Part shown: positions 33,372 to 41,800 of the stretch, one piece after another
Numbering within the stretch: position 1 is the first letter of the stretch
Layout: each line of letters begins with the position of its first letter
DNA from: Marinobacter psychrophilus
Lineage (GTDB): Bacteria; Pseudomonadota; Gammaproteobacteria; Pseudomonadales; Oleiphilaceae
Assembly (NCBI RefSeq): GCF_001043175.1
Contig: NZ_CP011494.1
Span: forward strand, 1,178,001 to 1,242,000
Direction: 5' to 3'
DNA: 64,000 nucleotides
Made by a program: the position numbers and the translations under genes
Notes under the pieces: generated by a model
Told to the model about the DNA's origin: nothing
The model's input: only the letters and a program-made list of their open reading frames with translations
Databases searched by the model: none

Positions 33372-35194
33372 GGCGTATCGCCTCTGTCTTCTGGTGTCTG
33401 CCGTTGCCGGTATTGCTGAAGGAATTTCTGCTGCAACAGACCGCCCGGGTCATCGGGCACCCGCCTTAAAAACTGCTCTTGGCTTTGGTTCAGCGGGGCC
33501 TCACGGGTATCTGCCAGGGCCTGTTCCGGGCCAGGCTTTTTAGCAGGTTCATTCTCGGGCTCATTTCCTGATTTTTCACCAAGTTCGGCATCGAGCTCTG
33601 CGCTATCGCCGTTGTTGTCAGATTGCTGATCGCGCCCGTTTTCATTTTTTTCCGGGTTTTTGGAGCTCTCGGAATTTTCAGAGTTCTCTGAATTCTCGGA
33701 ACCTTCGCTGTTCTGCGGCTGCCCGTTCTGGCTGTCCGAGCCGGGTTCCTGCTTGGATGATGGATCTTGCTCTTGCTGTTGGAGCAAGCTGGAAACCAAC
33801 GCACGGTTGGCAAGCGCATCCGCGTGCTGAGGCTGCAGGGAGAGTGCTTGGTCGTAGGCGGAAATAGCGGATTCCAGTTTGCCCGCTTGAGCCAGGGCGT
33901 TGCCCCGGTTGTAGGCACCGTCAGCTCCGGGCACCTCGGCGAAGCGCTCACCGGCGGCCTCGAACTCGCCGCCGCGATAAAGTGCTGTACCTTGCCATTC
34001 GGGCGTTTGTAGCTGCTTTGCGGCCTGCTTTGGGTCCTGCTCTATCAGAGCTGGCGCGCGCTGGTCTTCACGTTGCCACAGTTCGCCCCAGCTAAGGGCT
34101 TGCGCAGGTTGTGGCAGGGTAGGTAGCAAGGCCAGGGCGAACAGCGCTAAAGCGCCGCGGCGCCAGATCAGCAGTAACAAGGGAAGGGCCAGCCACAGTA
34201 GCCAGTAGCCGTCTTCTTGCCACTGTGAACGTTGGCGTGTCTTTGCAGGATCAAACCGTGCCGCGTCAGTTTCGGCAAAAGCTGCGTTTAGGCCGCTGAC
34301 CGCCAGCGTGCTGAGGTCACGGCCATCCAGCGTCAGGGTCGCGCTTCTGCCGCCATTGGTCGCCGCCAGTTGCGCTAATGCCTCGGGCGCTGCCTGGCTG
34401 ATTACAATGCGGTCGCCGTCGCGTATAAACCCGCGGTCGGCCAGGGGGATTGGGCCGCCGGCGCGGGTGCCAACGGTGAGTGTGTCCAGTTGAAAACGGC
34501 TGCCGGTCAACAGCCCGGTAATGGCCTGACGGTAACGGGGTTGCACGTCGTCTGTGATTAACAAAATACGACCGTTGCCGGGTGCTCCGCGTTCGAGCAG
34601 CTCCATGGCCTTGCGCACTGCTAGATCGGCGCGGTTGCCTGCAGCTGGCATCATCAGCGGGTCCAGAACCGCGAGCATGGATTCGGTCGTGGCGCTGTCG
34701 TCACTGAGGGGCGTTACGCTGTGGGCGTCTGCGGCGAACACCACCAGAGCTGTAAGGCTGCCTTGGCGCGCGGCAAGAATGTCGCGAACCTTGCGTTTGG
34801 CCAATGTCAGGCGGTTGGGCTGCACGTCGGTGGCCAGCATCGACAGCGACAAGTCCAGCACTATCACCAGGCTGTTGGCGGGCGGTGCCGCGGGGCTTGG
34901 CGCCTGGCGCCACACCGGGCCTGCCAAGGCCAGACTGATCAGCGAAAACGCCAGCACAGCTGCTAGCGGGCTGGCGATCCGTGGCATTTTTGTGAGCACT
35001 TTTCGCTGGTCGGCAGCGCTGTGTTGCGGCTCCGGCAGCAGCGGTGTCAGAAGATGCCGGGGTATCAGTGCTGACCAGCCGCTGTCGCCGTCACCGCGAT
35101 GGCGGGTAAGCCAGTACACCAGCGGTGCGGCCAGCAGCAGCAAAAGCCACCAGGGCCGCAGCCATTGTAACTGCGAAATCATCAGCTCAGACAT
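33365..35194 (-). CDS. batB: BatB/BatC-type protein: VWA domain plus TPR
   Basis: This 609-residue membrane protein starts at MSELMISQLQWL (ATG 35194), which overlaps the end of batA. It has two N-terminal membrane segments and a von Willebrand A domain with MIDAS motif DLSLS. Another membrane segment precedes a TPR region (GAYNRGNALAQAGKLESAIS). The C-terminal region is very acidic and low in complexity (Ser-Glu-Asn repeats). In many species the TPR part is a separate BatC; here it is fused. It is part of the moxR-bat operon. Confidence 0.92.
   Translation of the reverse strand: MSELMISQLQWLRPWWLLLLLAAPLVYWLTRHRGDGDSGWSALIPRHLLTPLLPEPQHSAADQRKVLTKMPRIASPLAAVLAFSLISLALAGPVWRQAPSPAAPPANSLVIVLDLSLSMLATDVQPNRLTLAKRKVRDILAARQGSLTALVVFAADAHSVTPLSDDSATTESMLAVLDPLMMPAAGNRADLAVRKAMELLERGAPGNGRILLITDDVQPRYRQAITGLLTGSRFQLDTLTVGTRAGGPIPLADRGFIRDGDRIVISQAAPEALAQLAATNGGRSATLTLDGRDLSTLAVSGLNAAFAETDAARFDPAKTRQRSQWQEDGYWLLWLALPLLLLIWRRGALALFALALLPTLPQPAQALSWGELWQREDQRAPALIEQDPKQAAKQLQTPEWQGTALYRGGEFEAAGERFAEVPGADGAYNRGNALAQAGKLESAISAYDQALSLQPQHADALANRALVSSLLQQQEQDPSSKQEPGSDSQNGQPQNSEGSENSENSENSESSKNPEKNENGRDQQSDNNGDSAELDAELGEKSGNEPENEPAKKPGPEQALADTREAPLNQSQEQFLRRVPDDPGGLLQQKFLQQYRQRQTPEDRGDTPW
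33660..33712 (-). repeat. Ser-Glu-Asn codon repeat in the batB C-terminal region
   Basis: The coding DNA specifies a run of SEN-type triplets (NSEGSENSENSENSESSKN). The related 9-bp units, such as GAATTCTCG and GAGTTCTCT, read on the plus strand as near-repeats. The region is expected to be disordered and is a plausible site for copy-number variation. Confidence 0.6.
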
Positions 35195-36212
35195 GGGGCT
35201 GTTTCTCTGTTTTAGGGCCGTGGTGAAACGGCTGCCGGCGTCGCTTTTGGTGGCGGCGGAACAAGAGCGCAAACAGCCATAGCGTTACGGCCAGCGCTGC
35301 CGGCCAGACATAATATTCTCGCACCGGTCGGTAAAACTGACCTTCTTGGAGGGCCGGTTCGAGCTGGTTAATGCTGGCGTAAATACCGCCAAGCTCGGCC
35401 AGATTACGGGCGCGAAAATATTGGCCGCCGGTTTGCTGTGCCATGCGTGTTAGCAGGGCTTCGTCTAGATCCCGCGACGGATTGCGCTGCCGTAGTCCGG
35501 TTATGGCGCTGTCCGCGCCGGCGCCAATACCGATGGTGTAAAGCCTCACGGCACTGGCCTGTGCCAGCTCACTGGCTTTGTCAGGCGTTATTTCGCCGGC
35601 GGTGTTGGCACCGTCGGTCAGCACAATGGCAACTCGTTGCTCCAGGGGCCGCTCGCGCAGGCGCTTCACCGCTAGCCCGACGGCGTCGCCAATGGCGGTT
35701 GCGCTCCCGGCCATGCCGAGGCCGGCCTCTTGCAGCAGAATGTTTACCGTTGTTCGGTCAAAGGTCAGGGGTGCTTGTACATAGGCACGGCTGCCAAACA
35801 GAATAAGGCCCAGTCGATCGCCCTGGCGCTGATCAATAAACTCGGCCAGCACCTGTTTTACCGCCTGTAACCGGTTAATTCTTCGGCCCTGACGCACCAT
35901 ATCCGGTTCGTCCATGCTGGGTGAAATGTCTACTACCAGCATCAGGTCGCGTCCTGTTGTCGGCAGTTGTCGAGCCTCGCCTACCACTTGCGGTCGCGCC
36001 AGCGCCAGCACCAACAGCAACCAGCCCGACAGTGTGAGCAACCGCAGCCATGCAGGGTTCCTGATGCCATGGCTGAAAACCCCGGGCGTGTCCGTTAACC
36101 AATGCCCCAAGGGCATTACTGGTGCCTGCACGGGTTGAGCTGCGCGGCGCCGCCAAAGCAGCGCCAGCGGTAGCAATGCAAGCAACAGCACCCAAGGATA
36201 AGCCAGTGTCAT
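35187..36212 (-). CDS. batA: BatA-type von Willebrand factor A domain protein
   Basis: This 341-residue membrane protein has N-terminal membrane segments (WVLLLALLPLALLW and LTLSGWLLLVLALARP). A VWA domain with MIDAS residues DISPSMDEPD and VLTDGANTAGE follows, then a C-terminal membrane segment (WPAALAVTLWLFALLF). It is the BatA partner of the adjacent BatB-like protein. It overlaps DUF4381 by four bases and batB by eight, so translation is coupled. Confidence 0.93.
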   Translation of the reverse strand: MTLAYPWVLLLALLPLALLWRRRAAQPVQAPVMPLGHWLTDTPGVFSHGIRNPAWLRLLTLSGWLLLVLALARPQVVGEARQLPTTGRDLMLVVDISPSMDEPDMVRQGRRINRLQAVKQVLAEFIDQRQGDRLGLILFGSRAYVQAPLTFDRTTVNILLQEAGLGMAGSATAIGDAVGLAVKRLRERPLEQRVAIVLTDGANTAGEITPDKASELAQASAVRLYTIGIGAGADSAITGLRQRNPSRDLDEALLTRMAQQTGGQYFRARNLAELGGIYASINQLEPALQEGQFYRPVREYYVWPAALAVTLWLFALLFRRHQKRRRQPFHHGPKTEKQPHV

Positions 36213-36727
36213 GGCGCACCCCGCAGTTGTTTTTTATGGTCTTGCAGCCAGCGCCCGGCGAACGCTAGCGCGTGCTGCGGGTCGCAGCTGCTGTGGGGTT
36301 GCCAACAGGCATTCACCATTGTGGCAACCAGGTCTTCTGCTTCAACGGCGTTAGCGCTACTGTGCTGCAAAAACGCGACCCAATCGTCGCCGCTCAGGGC
36401 GACTACCGGCTGCAGTGGATAGATGTCACGGGCCACACGCTTCAGCAATGCGTTAAGCCGGCTGAACCAGGCGGAGCTATTTTGCAATGGCGTTTTTGAT
36501 TGCGCCTGCAACGCCGCCAGTTCCCGTTGGGCAGTTTGCCAGCGCCGGTTGCGCTGCTGCCAGCGCTGCCATGCGCGCACGGCCAGCACCAGGCAAAGTA
36601 AGCCTGCAGTGGCGAGTAACCACCAACCGGGAGCTGGCGGCCACCAGCCTGTGCTTCCGGGTAAGCGGATATCGCGCAGTTGTTGCAGCGCGTTGGCGGC
36701 GTTGTTGGCGGTGCTAGGGTTGTTCAT
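36209..36727 (-). CDS. DUF4381 domain protein
   Basis: This 172-residue protein (start MNNPSTANNAANALQQLRDI) contains one membrane segment (GWWLLATAGLLCLVLAVRAW) and a helical cytoplasmic domain (WFSRLNALLKRVARDIYP, VVALSGDDWVAFLQHS). These are features of DUF4381, a family found in MoxR-VWA operons. The DUF4381 start overlaps the DUF58 stop by four bases. Its function is unknown beyond association with the Bat/MoxR system. Confidence 0.85.
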   Translation of the reverse strand: MNNPSTANNAANALQQLRDIRLPGSTGWWPPAPGWWLLATAGLLCLVLAVRAWQRWQQRNRRWQTAQRELAALQAQSKTPLQNSSAWFSRLNALLKRVARDIYPLQPVVALSGDDWVAFLQHSSANAVEAEDLVATMVNACWQPHSSCDPQHALAFAGRWLQDHKKQLRGAP

Positions 36728-37713
36728 CCGAGGCGGCCCCCGCCGGCCATCAGTGCGCGCAGCGCCAAGCGCGGATGTTCGCCAGTAGAAACACCAATGC
36801 TGGTTACCGCCGCCACGCGCAGACAATGTTGCAACCGCTCGTGGTGTTGGTTCATGCGCTGCTGCCAGGCTTGGCGAAACGTGTTGTCTGCGGCGTCAAA
36901 CCACAGCGGCCCAGTGGCGCTGGCCACCGCAAACTGGCCGTGCCGGGGCAATGCCTGCTCCAACGGATCACTGATATGAACGGCGCTGACACTGTTGTGC
37001 TGAGCCAGCCGGCCCATTAAGCCAGCGCTGTGTTTGCTAAGCTGCATAAAGTCACTGATGATGAAAATTCGGCTGCCGGTGCGCGCAACACGACAAGCTT
37101 CTGCCAGTGCGTTGTCCAGCGAACCTGGCTCTGCTAGAGGTGCGTTCGGGGTGGGATGAAACTGGCCGGGCTGATGTTGCAGGCGGGCAAGGTTGTCTAG
37201 CAGCCGCAGTACTGAGGTCTTGCGCCGTGCAGCGCGCTGCAACGTTAACAGTTGGCCATTGAACACCAAACCGCCAACCCGGTCGCCGCCAAAAAGCGCA
37301 ACCCAGGCCAACATGGCAGTCGCCTGGACAGCGCGCACTTGCTTGTAGGCGCCAGTACTGGCAAAGAACAGTGACGGGCTTACATCACATAACAGCAAAA
37401 CCGGGCGCTCTCGCTCTTCCTCGTAAACTTTTGTATGGGCCTGCTGTCGCCTTGCCGTTACTCGCCAGTCAATGGCGCGAATGTCATCGCCCGGCTGATA
37501 TTGCCGAACTTCGGCAAACGCCATACCGCGGCCTCTTTGTGGCGAGGTATAAGCTCCAGCCTGGCGGCTGCGGGTGGCCTTGGCCGACGGCAGCCGCAGC
37601 GTATGGGCTTCTGCCTGTAGCTTTACCAGCGCAGCCAATGGCAGCGCGATGTCGTGCGCTGCATTGGCCTGCGCGGCAGAGGTCGACACATCGAATTCGT
37701 TACCGTGAGTCAT
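36724..37713 (-). CDS. DUF58 domain protein
   Basis: This 329-residue cytoplasmic protein has the DUF58 signature GMAFAEVRQYQPGDDIRAID followed by W and R residues. A degenerate VWA-like fold follows (RPVLLLCDVSPSLFFAS). DUF58 proteins pair with MoxR ATPases. The gene lies seven bases after moxR and is translationally coupled to the DUF4381 gene. Confidence 0.9.
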   Translation of the reverse strand: MTHGNEFDVSTSAAQANAAHDIALPLAALVKLQAEAHTLRLPSAKATRSRQAGAYTSPQRGRGMAFAEVRQYQPGDDIRAIDWRVTARRQQAHTKVYEEERERPVLLLCDVSPSLFFASTGAYKQVRAVQATAMLAWVALFGGDRVGGLVFNGQLLTLQRAARRKTSVLRLLDNLARLQHQPGQFHPTPNAPLAEPGSLDNALAEACRVARTGSRIFIISDFMQLSKHSAGLMGRLAQHNSVSAVHISDPLEQALPRHGQFAVASATGPLWFDAADNTFRQAWQQRMNQHHERLQHCLRVAAVTSIGVSTGEHPRLALRALMAGGGRLG

Positions 37714-37720
37714 GGGCGGA

Positions 37721-38695
37721 TTACGCCGTTACCGGCAAACATTCTAACAGTCGCCGCAAAAAATCGTCGGTGCTGATGCCTTCAGCTTGGGCGTCAAAAT
37801 TTAGTAGCACCCGGTGGCGCAACACGTCAAAGGCCACATTGCGGATGTCGTCCGGGGTCACGTAGTTGCGCCCGTCAAGCCAAGCCAGGGCGCGGCTGCA
37901 ACGGTCCAGTGCGATAGTGCCCCGCGGGCTGGCACCAAAACTGGCCCAGCGCGCCAGTTCCGGGCTCAGTTCTGCAGGCTTGCGAGTGGCCAGCACCAGC
38001 GCCAGTAAATAATCTTCAACAGCTTCTGCCATGTGTACGTCGGCCACTTGTTGGCGCGCTGCAAACACCTCGCTGGCGCTAACACGGCAGGTAGCGGCGG
38101 CCGCAGGTTGGCGAAAGTCACGGCGCGCCAGATGCAGAATTTGGCGCTCGGCGCTGGCATCGGGGTAATCAATCAACACGTGCATCAGAAAGCGGTCGAG
38201 CTGGGCTTCCGGCAGTGGGTAAGTGCCTTCCTGTTCTATTGGATTCTGCGTTGCCATCACCAGAAACAGCGGTTCCAGCGGGAAGGTGTTCATGCCCACG
38301 CTGACCTGGCGTTCGCCCATGGCTTCCAACAGCGCCGATTGCACCTTGGCCGGGGCGCGGTTTATTTCATCGGCCAGTACCAGGTTGTGAAACACCGGGC
38401 CGCGCTGGAATTCGAAAAGACCGGTTTCCGCGCGATAGATTTCACTGCCGGTTACATCGGAAGGCAGCAAGTCAGGGGTGAATTGGATGCGGTGAAAGTC
38501 ACCTTCAATATATTCAGCCAAGGTTTTGACGGCGGTGGTTTTCGCCAACCCCGGGGCGCCTTCCACCAGCAGGTGGCCATCCGCCAGCAGAGCCATCAAC
38601 AGGCGATTAACCAGGATTTTCTGGCCAATAATACGGCTTTCGAGCTGATTCTGAAGATTTAGAAAAGTCTGCTGCAATGATAACGGCGATGACAT
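37721..38695 (-). CDS. MoxR-family AAA+ ATPase
   Basis: This 324-residue AAA+ chaperone has Walker A GAPGLAKTTAVK, Walker B LVLADEINRAPAK, sensor 1 VMATQNPIEQEGTYPLPEAQ and an arginine finger region in LDRFLMHV. ATG 38695 is preferred; an in-frame TTG at 38701 adds two residues. It is the first gene of the leftward moxR-DUF58-DUF4381-batA-batB-batD operon. MoxR proteins are thought to insert metals or remodel the VWA proteins encoded with them. Confidence 0.94.
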   Translation of the reverse strand: MSSPLSLQQTFLNLQNQLESRIIGQKILVNRLLMALLADGHLLVEGAPGLAKTTAVKTLAEYIEGDFHRIQFTPDLLPSDVTGSEIYRAETGLFEFQRGPVFHNLVLADEINRAPAKVQSALLEAMGERQVSVGMNTFPLEPLFLVMATQNPIEQEGTYPLPEAQLDRFLMHVLIDYPDASAERQILHLARRDFRQPAAAATCRVSASEVFAARQQVADVHMAEAVEDYLLALVLATRKPAELSPELARWASFGASPRGTIALDRCSRALAWLDGRNYVTPDDIRNVAFDVLRHRVLLNFDAQAEGISTDDFLRRLLECLPVTA

Positions 38696-38779
38696 AGGCA
38701 AGGTACTCGTGACCGGTAACAGTAAAAGATAGCTATGCTACAACAATTGACCTGACAAAATTGGACTGATAAGTAGTTG

Positions 38780-38793
38780 CCGCAATTTTGCGG
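38780..38793. promoter_or_regulatory. Palindrome in the moxR-gdhB divergent region
   Basis: CCGCAA-TT-TTGCGG is a perfect 14-bp dyad 95 bp before gdhB, in the 192-bp region shared by the two divergent genes. It may be an operator. TTGACC at 38748 with TAAGTA 16 bp later is a weak promoter candidate toward gdhB just upstream of it. Confidence 0.35.
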
Positions 38794-38887
38794 AGATGCC
38801 GGCAAAAATCAAGCGCTTGGCATATCCTTGTGCAACAACAACGCTACAAACATCAGCTCAACCGTTTACACGAACTAGAGGTACGCT

Positions 38888-41800
38888 ATGAATGCGCTGA
38901 CAGTGGCCAGTAAGGAACACTTTTTTTCTCAGTTAGAAGAGGCGTTTGGCGAAAAAATTGCTAAAACGGAAGCCACTCGAATCAGCGAATTTGCCCGCCA
39001 GCATTACTCGCAGATACCTCTGGAAGAACTGGTCAAGCGGCGATTTTCAGATATTTATGGCGGCGTAATGGCAGCATGGCAGTTTCTGCGCCATCGCGGA
39101 CAAGACGAGACCCCGGTTTCAGTATTCAATCCCGATCTGGAAAGCGACGGATGGACCTCTACACATACGATGATTTTTATCATTCATCCCAATATGCCGT
39201 TTCTGATTGACTCACTGCGCATTGCCATTAACCAGCGCGAAATTGGTACCCATTCTATTCAGCACGCGGTACTTCAGATCAGCCGTGATAAAAATGGCAA
39301 GTTGGCCAGTCTGCACAGTAAAAATACCAGCGGGGCGGTACCGGCCGGGTTTGCTCAAGAGGCGTTTATTGCCATTGAAATTGATCGCCATAGCGCGCCG
39401 GAAGAGATGGCCGAGTTGGAACAGGTACTGCAGAGCGTATTGCACGAAGTACGCATTGCTGTGGGTGACTTTCCCCGGGTCAACGCGAAAGTGATTGAAA
39501 GTCGCGAGGAGCTGGAGCATTCCGCTGGAGACATCAGCAAGCAGCAGAAAAAAGAAGCACAGGCTTTTTTGACCTGGCTGCAAGAAGACCATTTCACCTT
39601 TTTGGGTTACGACGAGTACGACTTTGTAAACGATAAAAACGGCGTGGAAGTGCGCCGGGTAAAAGACTCCGAACTTGGCATATTACGGGTGACCAACGAA
39701 CGCCCCGTGTGTGTGCGTTTAAGCGAGCTGCCTAACCGCACTGGTCAGGAAATGACCCGCACTGACGATGTGCTTATTTTTGCTAAATCCGCCCAGCGCT
39801 CGCGCGTACATCGTCCGGCCTACCCGGACTACATTGCCATAAAACGCTTCAATCAGAAGGGTGAGGTCGTCGGTGAACGGCGCTTTCTGGGCCTTTATAC
39901 CGCTCGGGTGTACAACGAGCGGCCGGACCAGATTCCATTGATTCGCCGCAAGTTTGAAAGCGTGATGACGCAATCCGGCTTCCCCCGTGACGACTATACC
40001 GGCAAAGAACTTGACCAGATTCTGACGGTGTTGCCTCGTGACGAGCTGTTTCAGCTCAATACCGAAGAGCTGCTGCGACTGGCCACCGGCATACTGTACA
40101 TCCAGGAACGCCGACGCATTGAACTGTTCATGCGCGAGGACGTGTACGGCCAGTTTGTGTCGTGTCTGGCCTATTTCCCGCGGGACATCTACAACACCGA
40201 ACTGCGTCTGAAAGTTGAGCAGGTTTTAATAGAAACCCTGGGCGCTGAAGACATTGAATTTGTCACTTATTTTTCTGAATCGGTTCTGGCGCGGGTGCAG
40301 TTCACCATTCGCGTGCCGCCTATGGAAAACCGCCAGCTGCAACTGGCCGAGATTCGCCAAAAGGTATTCGGGCTTGCACAGTCCTGGAGTGACGGGCTGT
40401 TAGAGGCGCTTACCGAGGCCTGGGGCGAAGAAAAAGGCAGCGAGATGAAGCGTAACTGGAGTACTGGCTTCCCTGCCAGTTACCTGGAAATGTTTTCGCC
40501 GCGTCGCGCCGCCATTGATCTGGAATACGCTGCCAGTGCCGCCAAAACCGGCGACATGGCGATGAGTTTTTACCGGGCGTTGGAAGAAGACGACAGCACC
40601 ATCCACTTTAAATTGTTCTATCCCAACCATCCGGTACCTTTGTCAGACGTTATGCCGGTGTTCGACAACTTCGGCTTCCGCGTGCTCAGCGAACACCCTT
40701 TTGAAATGACCAGCCGCAGTGGCGAAGTGGTCTGGCTGCACGACTTCACTCTGCGCACGGCTTCCGGCGCCACGGTCGACCTTCAGCGTTTGCGCCCGCT
40801 GTTTGAAGAACTTTTCCGTCGTGTGTGGCGCGGCGATGCCGAGAACGACGCCTTTAACCGTCTGATGAAATCGTCTTATAAGAGCTGGCGCCAGATTGCG
40901 CTGCTGCGCACCTATGCCCGTTACATGCGCCAGATCCGCTTTTCCAACAGCCAGACCTTTATTGCCAGAACCCTGTTCAACCACAAGAACCTGACCGAAG
41001 TTCTGCTGGCCTACTTTGAGGCCCGCTTTAATCCGGATAACGGTTACAGCCCGGCCAAGCGCGAGGCTACGCAGCAGAAACTGCTGGTGGAATTCAACAC
41101 CGGGCTGGAGGAAGTAGAAAACCTGAGCGAAGACCGGGTGTTCAAGTTTTATATGGAGCTGATTCACTCCACCCTGCGCACTAATTATTACCAGCCCGAC
41201 GAGTCTGGCCAGCCCAAGTCTTACATCAGCGTAAAGTTGGATCCGACCGGCATTCCGGACATGCCACTGCCGGTGCCGATGTTTGAAATATTTGTCTATT
41301 CGCCGCGCGTAGAAGGTGTGCATCTGCGAGGTGGTAAAGTGGCGCGCGGAGGCCTGCGCTGGTCGGATCGTTTTGAAGATTACCGTACCGAAGTGCTAGG
41401 CCTGGTAAAGGCGCAACAGGTAAAAAATGCGGTGATTGTGCCGGTGGGAGCGAAGGGCGGTTTTGTTGCCAAGCAACTGCCGAAAGCCTCTAACCGCGAG
41501 GCCTTCCAAACCGAAGGCAAAGAAGCGTATAAGACCTTTATTCGCGGGTTGCTGGATATTACCGACAACTTGGTGGACGGTAATATTGTGCCGCCGCTCA
41601 GCGTGGTGCGCCAAGACGCAGACGATCACTACCTGGTAGTAGCTGCCGACAAAGGCACTGCCACATTTTCTGACATCGCCAATGGCCTGTCTGCCGATTA
41701 CGATTTCTGGATGGGAGACGCCTTTGCCTCTGGCGGTAGTAATGGTTATGACCATAAAAAAATGGCTATAACCGCCCGCGGCGCCTGGGTATCGGTAGAG

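Noticed and set aside
33660..33712. Regular short repeats that could suggest a CRISPR array
   Set aside because: They are 9-bp codon repeats inside batB without spacers of constant length.
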